A DNA stretch of 13,969 bases from an uncultured Lysobacteraceae bacterium. GTDB lineage: Bacteria; Pseudomonadota; Gammaproteobacteria; Xanthomonadales; Xanthomonadaceae. The translations under genes and the position numbers were made by a program. Below the pieces are notes generated by a model. It was not told the origin of the DNA. It saw nothing but the letters and a program-made list of their open reading frames with translations, and did not search any database. The DNA lies in assembly GCA_937897645.1 (NCBI GenBank), contig CALCNV010000067.1:1-13969 (forward strand). Reading direction: 5' to 3'. Below are positions 5,365 through 11,924 of this stretch, piece after piece. Numbering within the stretch: the stretch's first letter is position 1; every line of letters starts with the position of its first letter.

Positions 5365-7404
5365 TCATTCAATGATCGGCGTGCTGTCACCCTCGGTGAC
5401 CGCCACCAACCGCTCGACCAGCGTAGGCCAATCCACGCGACGATTGAAACCGACTACGCTCAGGCGCGGCAACCCCGAACCTTGCACGATACTAAAGCTG
5501 TTGCCGGCTGAACTGAGCCCATCCATGTTGCAGACTTCCTCGGCGAGTTGGCAACTGATGCCGATCCGTCGGTAACCGAAGTCATCGAACAGCTTCAAGG
5601 CCTGCGCCTGCAGGCTGTCGCCCAGGCCACCCGTGCCACCGCCCACATTGGACAGGTCCTGCACGGCGCGCTGGCTGATGCGCTGCCTGCCCTTCCACGT
5701 GGGGTCGGTGTGCAGCTCGGCGTCGAAACCCTGTGCGCTCCAGTCGACCAGGCGCAACTGGCGGATACTGCCGTCCAGCGCCCCGGTGATCTCGCCGAAG
5801 CCGAATACTTCCGTCAACGACTGCAGGTTCATGTCGTCCAGCACGATATCGGCCGACAGTGTGGGCGCGGTGCCGAATGGACGTTCCATCGCCAGGCCCG
5901 ACACCAGCACGGTGCCGTCGAAGATGTGCGCGGTCAGGGTGCCGTCCAGGTCGAGGCGATCGTTGGCGTAGCGGACCTTGGGAATATGCCCGTCCAATTG
6001 CCCCTTGAATGCAGGCCACTCCAATGCCGCGGCCAGTTGGCCCACGTCCAGTGCTTCCAATGTGAGGCTGAAATCGAATTCCATGCCACGTTCACCGGCC
6101 GGTGGCCGCAGGTTCAAACCTTCGATGCGCAGTCCGCCGCCCAGCATGGGCACCACGATGGCCTGGGTCAGGCCGATGCTGCCGTCGGCGCTGCGCAACG
6201 GCAGGTCGGCCGTTCCGAATTCCAGGCCCTGCAATGCGCCACCCTTCCAATGCAACGTGCTTGATGCAGGCGCGCCAGCCGAGAACACCGGCTTGCCGCT
6301 CAGGCCTTCGAAACGGAAGCGATCCTGCGCGTCGATCACCGACACCTCGCGCAGGTCGGCATCGGCCGTGGTCATTTCGCCGTCCTTGAGTACGACGTGT
6401 GCCGACATCGCACCCTGCAGCTTCAAGTCGGACAATCCGAACAAACCCAGCCAACCGGACAGATAGCGGGGGCGCAGCGGTTCCATGTCGTTGCTCTGCA
6501 CATGCAACTCGGCGTCTTGCAGATCCAGTTCCCGGTTGAAACCCAGTGCACCTTCCACGCGCATGGCATCGCCGTCATCCCATGACAGCTGCGGGATTTC
6601 CCATCCGCCCTGTCCCGCTTGTCGCGCCGCCAGGCTGATGTCGACCGGCGTCGACGGCAACGCGATGTAGGCGCTGCCCGCGAGCATTTCGCCACCGCGC
6701 AACTGGCCGTCCACCGTCACCAGCGACACCGTGCTGGAGCTGCGGTAGTCGATATCAAGATCCGCACCGAGGCCTTCCGCAGCGATGCTGCCATCCTGCG
6801 TATCCAGCCCAAGGCCGGACACCGCCAGCCTGCCCGCCACACGCAATGGACGCGAAGCCGCCGTGTCGATGTCCAGGCTTCCACTCATCTGCCCTGCTTT
6901 CAGGTTTGCGGCAGGCCACGCCCGCGACAACAACGCCTGCGACCACGCCAGCGGGACGCGCGTCAGGTCGATGCGGGTGAGATCCGGCGTGGCCGCGCTG
7001 CGATGCATAGCGAGGGCGGCATCCCCCTTCGACAACACCGCGTCGGTGCTGGCCGTGGCCAGGTCCACGCTCAGCGCCAGCGGCGCCTGGCCGGCGCTGC
7101 GCACCTCGCCGTCGCAGCGCCAGCCTTCCTGCGCAGCATCGCGCTGCAAGGGGCAGGTCCAGGTGAGATTGTCGAAGCGGTAGCCCAGGTCAGGGGCGAT
7201 GACCTGGCGTGCCGTCAGGGTGAGCTGGCCTTCGCCTGCATCGGCGGGCCATTGCAACTGCACCGTCACCCCGCTCAAGGTCGCGACCGGCGTGGTGATC
7301 CTGGCGATCCGTGCGCGCAGCTCACGGGCCTGGACCGGGCCAGCGATGACCAGCAAGGACAGCAGTAGCGGCGGTAAGATGCGGCAGGACATGGAAGGCA
7401 GCAT
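5365..7404 (-). CDS. ydbH: YdbH-family AsmA-like intermembrane lipid transport protein
   Basis: The 679-residue protein is largely beta-strand repeats of the AsmA/TamB/YhdP type, which form a groove for phospholipid passage between the membranes. The conserved C-terminal YdbH region (about 470-665) is clear: FGFGEITGALDG (534-545), RISQRAVQDLSNVGGG (575-590), RRIGISC (612-618), EEVCNMDG and GLPRLSVVGFNRRVDW (644-659). E. coli YdbH has about 880 residues, so this one is shorter. The N terminus has a hydrophobic stretch (8-22) ending GPVQA|RE, more like a cleavable signal peptide than a membrane anchor. Starts are ATG at 7404 or 7392; a stop lies just upstream and neither has a good ribosome site. 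The YdbL/YnbE-like gene follows 45 bases later in the same operon. Confidence 0.85.
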   Translation of the reverse strand: MLPSMSCRILPPLLLSLLVIAGPVQARELRARIARITTPVATLSGVTVQLQWPADAGEGQLTLTARQVIAPDLGYRFDNLTWTCPLQRDAAQEGWRCDGEVRSAGQAPLALSVDLATASTDAVLSKGDAALAMHRSAATPDLTRIDLTRVPLAWSQALLSRAWPAANLKAGQMSGSLDIDTAASRPLRVAGRLAVSGLGLDTQDGSIAAEGLGADLDIDYRSSSTVSLVTVDGQLRGGEMLAGSAYIALPSTPVDISLAARQAGQGGWEIPQLSWDDGDAMRVEGALGFNRELDLQDAELHVQSNDMEPLRPRYLSGWLGLFGLSDLKLQGAMSAHVVLKDGEMTTADADLREVSVIDAQDRFRFEGLSGKPVFSAGAPASSTLHWKGGALQGLEFGTADLPLRSADGSIGLTQAIVVPMLGGGLRIEGLNLRPPAGERGMEFDFSLTLEALDVGQLAAALEWPAFKGQLDGHIPKVRYANDRLDLDGTLTAHIFDGTVLVSGLAMERPFGTAPTLSADIVLDDMNLQSLTEVFGFGEITGALDGSIRQLRLVDWSAQGFDAELHTDPTWKGRQRISQRAVQDLSNVGGGTGGLGDSLQAQALKLFDDFGYRRIGISCQLAEEVCNMDGLSSAGNSFSIVQGSGLPRLSVVGFNRRVDWPTLVERLVAVTEGDSTPIIE

Positions 7405-7408
7405 AACG

Positions 7409-8134
7409 ATGTCAGACGATCAGGGAATGAAACCACGCCTGTTGTTGGTGGAAGATGACGCCACCAGCCGCCGATTCCTGCAGGCCACGCTGGAGGCGCT
7501 ACCCGCCGACGTGGACATTGCCGAATCACTGGCTAGCGCTTTGGAGATTGAAGCGACCCACCAGCTCTGGCTGCTGGATGCCAACCTGCCCGATGGCAAC
7601 GGCATCGACCTGCTGCAGGCCTTGCGCCTGCGTTCGCCCTCAATTCCCGCGCTGGCCCATACCGCCGACGATTCCACGGCGTTGCGCGCGCAACTGCTCG
7701 CGGCAGGATTCACTGACGTGCTGGTGAAGCCGTTGGGCGCAACGCAGTTGCTGGATGCAGTGCGTCGGGCATTGGGTGACGCGCACAACGCCCGGTTTCA
7801 TGTGAACGAACCTGCTGCCGCAGCATCGATCCTGCCGCTATGGGACGAACGCACCGCGCTGGCGGCCTTGAACGGCAACGTGGAGCACGTCGCCACCCTG
7901 CGCAAGCTGTTCCTCGATGAACTCATGCAACAGCAGGAGAGAATTGTCCTCGCCTTGCAGCGCGACGACGAAGCGGCTGCCCGACACGAATTGCACCAGC
8001 TCAAGGCCAGCAGCGGGTTCGTGGGTGCGTTGCGCTTGAATGCGGCGACTGCGCGACTGGAGAAGGCGTTGGCCGAGGTGGCGGTGCTTGAAGCATTCAC
8101 GACGACGGTTGGGGATACGCTTTCGTCGGGTTGA
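7409..8134 (+). CDS. Receiver-HPt phosphorelay protein
   Basis: From the ATG at 7409 the product has 241 residues. An N-terminal receiver domain (about 9-124) has the acidic pocket VEDD (14-17), the phospho-acceptor Asp57 in WLLDANLPDGNG, Thr85 and Lys107 in LVKPLG. A C-terminal histidine phosphotransfer domain (about 145-240) has HQLKASSGFVGA, where His196 is the phosphate carrier. There is no kinase or output domain, so it should shuttle phosphate between an unlinked hybrid kinase and a response regulator in the cytoplasm. GGAAGG (7393-7398), 10 bases upstream, supports this start; an in-frame ATG at 7427 is the alternative. The gene runs head to head with ydbH and converges on recO. Partners cannot be named. 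Confidence 0.88.
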   Translation: MSDDQGMKPRLLLVEDDATSRRFLQATLEALPADVDIAESLASALEIEATHQLWLLDANLPDGNGIDLLQALRLRSPSIPALAHTADDSTALRAQLLAAGFTDVLVKPLGATQLLDAVRRALGDAHNARFHVNEPAAAASILPLWDERTALAALNGNVEHVATLRKLFLDELMQQQERIVLALQRDDEAAARHELHQLKASSGFVGALRLNAATARLEKALAEVAVLEAFTTTVGDTLSSG

Positions 8135-8187
8135 GCTCAACTTGTCGAAAACAGAATACAACGTATCTCGATCATGTCTTATCGAAA

Positions 8188-8218
8188 GCGTCCCTCTCCC
8201 CTTGTGGGATAGGGACGC
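8188..8218. terminator. Hairpin between the convergent receiver-HPt and recO genes
   Basis: GCGTCCCTCTCCCC and TGGGATAGGGACGC pair at 12 of 14 positions around a 3-base loop. The stem sits 53 bases after the receiver-HPt stop and 74 bases after the recO stop on the other strand, a position suited to a two-way terminator. There is no real T-run on either side (only CTTTC on the minus strand), so support is structural and positional. Confidence 0.5.
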
Positions 8219-8292
8219 GATTCCCGCTACTTCTAGTGAGCAATCTAATCACCGCGCGAGACAACATCATGACTTCGCGACTTACGTCGCTC

Positions 8293-9024
8293 CTACTCGC
8301 GCCGTTTCAATCGCCCCAACTCGCCCAGCATTTCCCACGACTTCAAGCCACGCGCACCCAGGTGGTGGCTGAGTACGTTGCGTAGCGCCAGGCGCAGGCT
8401 GGCGAGGTCGTCGGCATTCGGTTGCTGGTCAGCGGCCAGCGCGAGCAGCGCGCTGCCAGTTGCCGCCGTGCTGCGTTCGTCGCGTCCACGATCACTCAGC
8501 AAGCGACGTGGGCCGTGTTCCGCATCCAGCACGTAGCGTGCGGCGGGATCAATGGCGATGCCGTCGCCGTCTTCGGTCAAATCGAAACCCGAACCCAGTG
8601 AATCCAGCAGGTCGCGCTCGAAGCGGCGCAACGTCCACGCAAGCGAATCGCCCTGGCCGAGTCGTGTGCGGGTTTCGGCATACACGCTGTAAAGATCCGG
8701 CTGCGGGTCGAGTCGCTGGGTCAGGCGCAACACCAGCTCGTTTAGGTAGAACCCGGCCAGCATCGCATCGCCCATCAATCGTGGTGCGGCATCCAGTGCT
8801 TCGGCGGACACCAGTTGCGCGAGTTCGCCGCGCTGCACGGCATCGAGTCGGATGTGCTGCAGCGGTTGCAGTGCGGCGCGCAGGAGATGCTTTTTCGGCC
8901 CCTGCACGCCGCGCGCGACCAGGCCGATGCGTCCGTGCTCCGCGCTCAGCACTTCGACCAGCAAGCTGGTCTCGCGCCAGTTGCGTGCGTGCAGGACGAA
9001 GGCGGGTTGGTTTTCTATGCGCAC
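8293..9024 (-). CDS. recO: DNA repair protein RecO
   Basis: The 243-residue protein loads RecA with RecF and RecR at single-stranded gaps and in recombinational repair. The OB-fold N terminus is typical: RIENQPAFVLHARNWRETSL (2-21), then LVARGVQGPKKHLLRAALQPL (about 35-55), followed by the alpha-helical region with GFYLNELVLRL (91-101). The start is GTG at 9024, because the family begins at exactly this point and no ATG lies upstream in frame; its ribosome site is poor. RecO usually follows era. Here about 2 kb of accessory DNA separates them, so recO must be transcribed from its own promoter, probably in the 102-base gap shared with the divergent PepSY gene. I see no convincing promoter motif there. 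Confidence 0.93.
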   Translation of the reverse strand: MRIENQPAFVLHARNWRETSLLVEVLSAEHGRIGLVARGVQGPKKHLLRAALQPLQHIRLDAVQRGELAQLVSAEALDAAPRLMGDAMLAGFYLNELVLRLTQRLDPQPDLYSVYAETRTRLGQGDSLAWTLRRFERDLLDSLGSGFDLTEDGDGIAIDPAARYVLDAEHGPRRLLSDRGRDERSTAATGSALLALAADQQPNADDLASLRLALRNVLSHHLGARGLKSWEMLGELGRLKRRE

Positions 9025-9126
9025 GGGCAGGAAATGGGTGGAACAGGAATGTGAGATGCTGCGGATGCAAGCCCCAGCACGGGCCGATGCAGGAATTTTC
9101 GCAGCTTATTCTTCGAGGACATCTTC

Positions 9127-9618
9127 ATGCGCATGCAGAACATAGTAAACGTGATCCTGGGTACTGCGTTTTCAGCAGGCGCCAGCATGGCGGCCATTGC
9201 CGCCGAACCCGCGGCGGCGGCTGGCGACATGCCGCTCTCGGCCATCCTGCAGTCGGCCGAGAAAGATGGCAGGGTCGTCAGTGTCGAGCGGGAACGGAAT
9301 CGCTGGGAATTACTGGTCTGCACACGTCGCGGCAGTTGCAACGAACTGTACCTGGACCCCGCGACGGGGCGGGAGCTGAGGCGTCAGCGCGAGGCCACGT
9401 TCGATCGCCTGCCTCCGGCGGATGCCAAACCCTTGTCTACCATCGTCGCTTCGCTGGAGCAGCAGAATCTCGGAAATATCACGGAGATCGATTTCGATGA
9501 TCGACTCTGGGAGATCGACGTACTTCCAGCAGAAGGCCGCCGGATTGAGCTCCATGTGGACCCGATGACTGGCGCTGTCGTGCATTGCCGCGGCGGTGCA
9601 GGCTGCCCTGCCAGCTGA
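9127..9618 (+). CDS. Secreted protein with two tandem PepSY-like domains
   Basis: The 163-residue product has a signal peptide (about 1-26, ending SMAAIAA). Two PepSY-like units follow: PLSAILQSAEKDGRVVSVER to LYLDPATGREL (36-84) and PLSTIVASLEQQNLGNITEI to LHVDPMTGAVV (102-152). Each has the helix, two strands and the D-P-x-T-G turn of the fold. PepSY units are small extracytoplasmic domains often found in protease propeptides and membrane sensors; a function cannot be assigned here. The four cysteines form two CX5C pairs, Cys65/Cys71 and Cys154/Cys160, close to the end of each unit. GAGGA (9115-9119) lies 7 bases before the ATG. The gene is alone on the plus strand and diverges from recO. 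Confidence 0.78.
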   Translation: MRMQNIVNVILGTAFSAGASMAAIAAEPAAAAGDMPLSAILQSAEKDGRVVSVERERNRWELLVCTRRGSCNELYLDPATGRELRRQREATFDRLPPADAKPLSTIVASLEQQNLGNITEIDFDDRLWEIDVLPAEGRRIELHVDPMTGAVVHCRGGAGCPAS

Positions 9619-9660
9619 GTTGCTGGCGTGGGTGCGAACCCATCCAATAATGTGTTCGTC

Positions 9661-9733
9661 GTCATCCCGGCGAAAAGCCGGGACCCAACTATTCGTGCGC
9701 GTTGAGTTGGGTCCCGGCTGTCGCCGGGATTAC
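9661..9733. repeat. Palindromic repeat A
   Basis: The left arm (9661-9690) and right arm (9705-9733) are near-perfect inverted copies of about 29 bases built on ATCCCGGCGAAAGCCGGGA and CCCAACT, with a 14-base loop. Each arm is itself a small palindrome (CCCGGC/GCCGGG). A related element, A', lies at 10387-10460. The sequence resembles abundant intergenic repeats of xanthomonads, from memory. No T-run follows on either strand. Confidence 0.85.
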
Positions 9734-9754
9734 GATGGCTATTCGCAGTCTCGC

Positions 9755-9806
9755 AAAGGCCCCGGGTTGACCAGCTTCGCTGTTCAAAAATCGCTTGTTC
9801 TACCCG
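9755..9806. repeat. Degenerate repeat B
   Basis: AAAGGCCCCGGGTT (9755-9768) is identical to the start of repeat B' at 10599, and GCTTCGCT and CTACCCG recur in the same order. The middle is expanded and diverged relative to B', so this is a decayed or rearranged copy. It ends 8 bases from the stop codon of the DUF4440-like gene. Confidence 0.55.
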
Positions 9807-9813
9807 CGCCACT

Positions 9814-10284
9814 TCACTTGGAAGGCACCCGGGTGCTATGGAAAAACTGGATTCGCCAGGTGTCGTCGTACTTGCGCAGCACGGCCGACTCCAACCAGGT
9901 CAGGCCCTTCTTGCCCGTGGCATCCTGCAGGGAGCCACGGTTGACGTAGGTGACCCAGGCGGTCTGGCCATCGATGTGGACCTGGGGTTCCGTCACTTCC
10001 CACACGTAGACCTTGCCTGCGGCATGGGCGTCTTTGATGAAGGCCATCAGTTCGTCGCCACTCATGCGCATGCCGCCATCGAATGTGAAGAAGTCGGGCG
10101 ATGTGACGGCACGGAACTGGCCCGGGTCATCGTTCGTCGCAGCCACGTACATCAGGCGGAGCGCTTCTACGACCTTTTCCTGATCGCTGGCCGGTTGCGC
10201 CGCAACACATTGCGCGGAGAAACACAGGATTGCCGCAGAAATCCAAGTCAAGGCGATGGCACGAAATAGTCTTGCTGAGATCAT
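9814..10284 (-). CDS. Secreted NTF2/SnoaL-like protein (DUF4440 type)
   Basis: The ATG at 10284 gives 156 residues and has a clear ribosome site, ACTCCT on the plus strand (AGGAGT, 10291-10296), 6 bases upstream; a start 21 codons earlier is possible but unneeded. Residues 1-29 form a signal peptide (CFSAQCVAA|QPAS). The mature part has the NTF2-like cone-fold pattern: helix EKVVEALRLMYVAATNDDPG (36-55), FRAVTSPDFFTFDGG (57-71), the helix GDELMAFIKDAHA, then strands VYVWEVTEPQVHIDGQTAWV, VNRGSLQ and WLESAVLRKYDDTWRIQFFH (130-149). Such domains bind small ligands or act as enzymes; the role here is unknown and the catalytic residues cannot be judged. It is a single gene bracketed by repeats A/B and A'/B'. 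Confidence 0.78.
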   Translation of the reverse strand: MISARLFRAIALTWISAAILCFSAQCVAAQPASDQEKVVEALRLMYVAATNDDPGQFRAVTSPDFFTFDGGMRMSGDELMAFIKDAHAAGKVYVWEVTEPQVHIDGQTAWVTYVNRGSLQDATGKKGLTWLESAVLRKYDDTWRIQFFHSTRVPSK

Positions 10285-10375
10285 TGCTCTACTCCTGGCA
10301 CTTGATGCTTGGCTTCTTCGGTCCGCTGCGCAATTCACAGCGTCCACCTACTTCACCATCGCTCATGGTAAAGCT

Positions 10376-10460
10376 AAAAAAAAGATCGTCATCTCGGCGA
10401 AAGCCGGGGCCCAATACTACGAGTACAGATAGTTGGGTCCCGGCTTTCGCCGGGATGACG
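10376..10460 (-). terminator. Rho-independent terminator formed by repeat A'
   Basis: Read on the minus strand, the long A' stem (10460-10387) is followed at once by ATC and eight consecutive T (10383-10376). This is a textbook intrinsic terminator for transcripts arriving from the lepB-rnc-era operon and the 89-codon gene. It also insulates the DUF4440-like gene, whose start is about 90 bases further on. Confidence 0.75.
10387..10460. repeat. Palindromic repeat A'
   Basis: The arms CGTCATCTCGGCGAAAGCC onward (10387-10418) and AGTTGGGTCCCGGCTTTCGC onward (10431-10460) are the same family as repeat A. Comparing the loops, the CCCAACTAT next to the loop in A matches A' only after reverse-complementing, so the two copies are probably in opposite orientation. 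The right arm is cleaner than the left. Confidence 0.85.
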
Positions 10461-10716
10461 CCCTCTAATCGGAGCTATATAGATACTGGCAACCATCTCA
10501 AGCTCGCAGGCTGAGCATCGCTTGCTTTAATAACCTGGCCTTTCAATATCCTAAGAGCTGGCCGATCAGGTATCCCACAATTTAAAGCCATTGAAGCAAA
10601 AGGCCCCGGGTTTCGCTTCGCTCTACCCGGGCTACGTCACCATGGCTACCAGACACCGGAACAACAACTGCAACAAACCTCAGTGTGTTGCGCTTGGGGT
10701 GTTGATTCACCCGCGA
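10461..10716. other. Gene-free stretch with repeat B'
   Basis: The region from 10285 to 10716 has no gene I can support. It contains the upstream region of the DUF4440-like gene, repeat A' with its T-run, repeat B' (10599-10636), and an AT-richer section (about 10490-10600) without recognisable coding, tRNA or promoter signals. It looks like decayed intergenic DNA. Confidence 0.6.
10599..10636. repeat. Palindromic repeat B'
   Basis: AAAGGCCCCGGGTT is followed by TCGCTTCGCTCT and ACCCGGGCTAC. CCCGGGT (10605-10611) and ACCCGGG (10625-10631) form a 7-base-pair stem with a 13-base loop. It is in the same orientation as the degenerate copy B at 9755. It resembles a common xanthomonad intergenic repeat, from memory. 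Confidence 0.7.
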
Positions 10717-10986
10717 TCATGGTGATTTGTCCTTGCGCCTATAAGGCTGATACCGAAGCTCATCCGGTAGCCATGGATAGAGTGGCCCACCGGTAGCGGC
10801 GATGAACATCCCCAGAACAACGCCAACTTTCTCTCGGAAAGTAAGACGCAATTGATGCCGATCGCGAAATGCTTGGTGCAGCACTGCCTTGCGTTGAGCC
10901 GCCTGTTGTTTCTTAGCAGCGGCATCTATGGCCTGAGCGGCGGCTCGCTCAGCTCTTGCTTGTCTGCGTCGCTCACTACGAATCAT
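10717..10986 (-). CDS. Small membrane protein of unknown function downstream of era
   Basis: I do not recognise the family. The 89 residues begin with a very basic, Ala- and Gln-rich helix (MIRSERRRQARAERAAAQAI, then KKQQAAQRKAVLHQAFRDRH), probably a cytoplasmic amphipathic or coiled segment. One hydrophobic span follows, VGVVLGMFIAATGGPLYPWL (54-73), and a charged tail ends in YRRKDKSP. Topology with the basic N terminus inside is expected. The ATG lies 14 bases after the era stop on the same strand, and the intrinsic terminator lies beyond it, so it would be the last gene of the lepB-era operon. The ribosome site is weak. Coding status rests on position, an intact frame and sensible composition. 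Confidence 0.55.
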   Translation of the reverse strand: MIRSERRRQARAERAAAQAIDAAAKKQQAAQRKAVLHQAFRDRHQLRLTFREKVGVVLGMFIAATGGPLYPWLPDELRYQPYRRKDKSP

Positions 10987-11000
10987 GCCAATCGCGCCAA

Positions 11001-11924
11001 TTATTCGTTATACCCAAACGCCTTCAACGCAGAAGCATCCCCCGACCACCCCTCGCGCACGCGGACCCAGGTTTCCAGGAACACCTTGTTGTCGAACATG
11101 CGCTCCATCTGCAGGCGTGCCTTGCTGCCGATTTCCTTGAGGCGCGCACCACCCTTGCCGATCACGATGGACTTCTGGCTCTCACGCTCCACCCAGATCA
11201 CCGCGCCGATGCGCAGCAACCCGTCTTCTTCGGCGAAACGCTCGATCTCCACCGTGGTCGCGTACGGCAACTCATTGCCCAACTGGCGCATCAACTGCTC
11301 GCGCACCAGTTCGCCGGCCATGAAACGCTGGCTGCGGTCGGTGATCTCGTCTTCATCGAACATCGGCGGCGCCACCGGCAGCAACGCCAGCATGTCGCGC
11401 ACCAGTTGCTCCAAGCCATTGCGCTTGGACGCAGACACCAAATGCACGCTGGCGAAATCACGGCCTTCGGTAATGCGGGTCAGGAACGGCAGCAGTTCCG
11501 CCTTCAGCTTGATCTGGTCGACTTTGTTGACCACCAGCATCACCGGGATGCCGCTGTCCTTCAGCACGTTGTAGGCCAAGGTGTCGGCTTCATCCCAACG
11601 CCCGGCCTCGATCACCAGCAAGGCCGCATCCACGTCCTCGATCGCACCGCGCGCGGCACGGTTCATCACTTTGCTCATTGCCGACGCGGAGAACTTGCCT
11701 TCCTGCTTGTGCAGGCCGGGCGTGTCCACCAGCGCAACCTGCCCTTCCGGGAAGGTGGCGATGCCCAGCAACCGATGCCGCGTGGTCTGCGGACGGTTGG
11801 ACACGATGCTGACCTTGGCCCCGACCAGCGCGTTGGTCAGCGTGGACTTGCCCACGTTGGGCCGCCCAATCACGGCGATGCTGCCGCTGCGATGGCCTTC
11901 GGTGCCGGGGGTGGTTGCGCTCAC
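11001..11924 (-). CDS. era: GTPase Era
   Basis: Era is an essential GTPase that binds the 3' end of 16S rRNA and helps mature the 30S subunit at the inner face of the membrane. The 307 residues contain G1 GRPNVGKS (20-27), the switch I segment NRPQTTRH (43-50), G3 DTPG (67-70), G4 NKVD (133-136) and G5 SAS (164-166), followed by the KH domain with VIGKGGARLKEIG (254-266). The start is GTG at 11924, which overlaps the rnc stop by four bases (GTGA), giving translational coupling as in E. coli. An N-terminal extension of about 14 residues before the GTPase core is slightly long but normal for the group. recO, its usual next gene, is displaced. Confidence 0.96.
   Translation of the reverse strand: MSATTPGTEGHRSGSIAVIGRPNVGKSTLTNALVGAKVSIVSNRPQTTRHRLLGIATFPEGQVALVDTPGLHKQEGKFSASAMSKVMNRAARGAIEDVDAALLVIEAGRWDEADTLAYNVLKDSGIPVMLVVNKVDQIKLKAELLPFLTRITEGRDFASVHLVSASKRNGLEQLVRDMLALLPVAPPMFDEDEITDRSQRFMAGELVREQLMRQLGNELPYATTVEIERFAEEDGLLRIGAVIWVERESQKSIVIGKGGARLKEIGSKARLQMERMFDNKVFLETWVRVREGWSGDASALKAFGYNE

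Noticed and set aside
4300..5511. Open frame of 403 codons on the plus strand across the rlmD start, the repeat and ydbL
   Set aside because: Runs through a dispersed repeat and opposite two supported genes; no family resemblance.
6100..6454. Short frames on both strands inside ydbH
   Set aside because: All are shadows in a long, continuous, family-recognisable coding region.
8460..9500. 346-codon plus-strand frame across recO and into the PepSY gene
   Set aside because: Overlaps recO antisense and the PepSY gene in another frame; Arg/Pro-rich shadow composition.
9661..10460. Insertion sequence with terminal inverted repeats A and A'
   Set aside because: The DNA between them encodes only a secreted NTF2-like protein; there is no transposase or target-site duplication that I can see.
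10461..10716. Possible tRNA or small RNA gene
   Set aside because: No cloverleaf, no promoter and no conserved structure except repeat B'.
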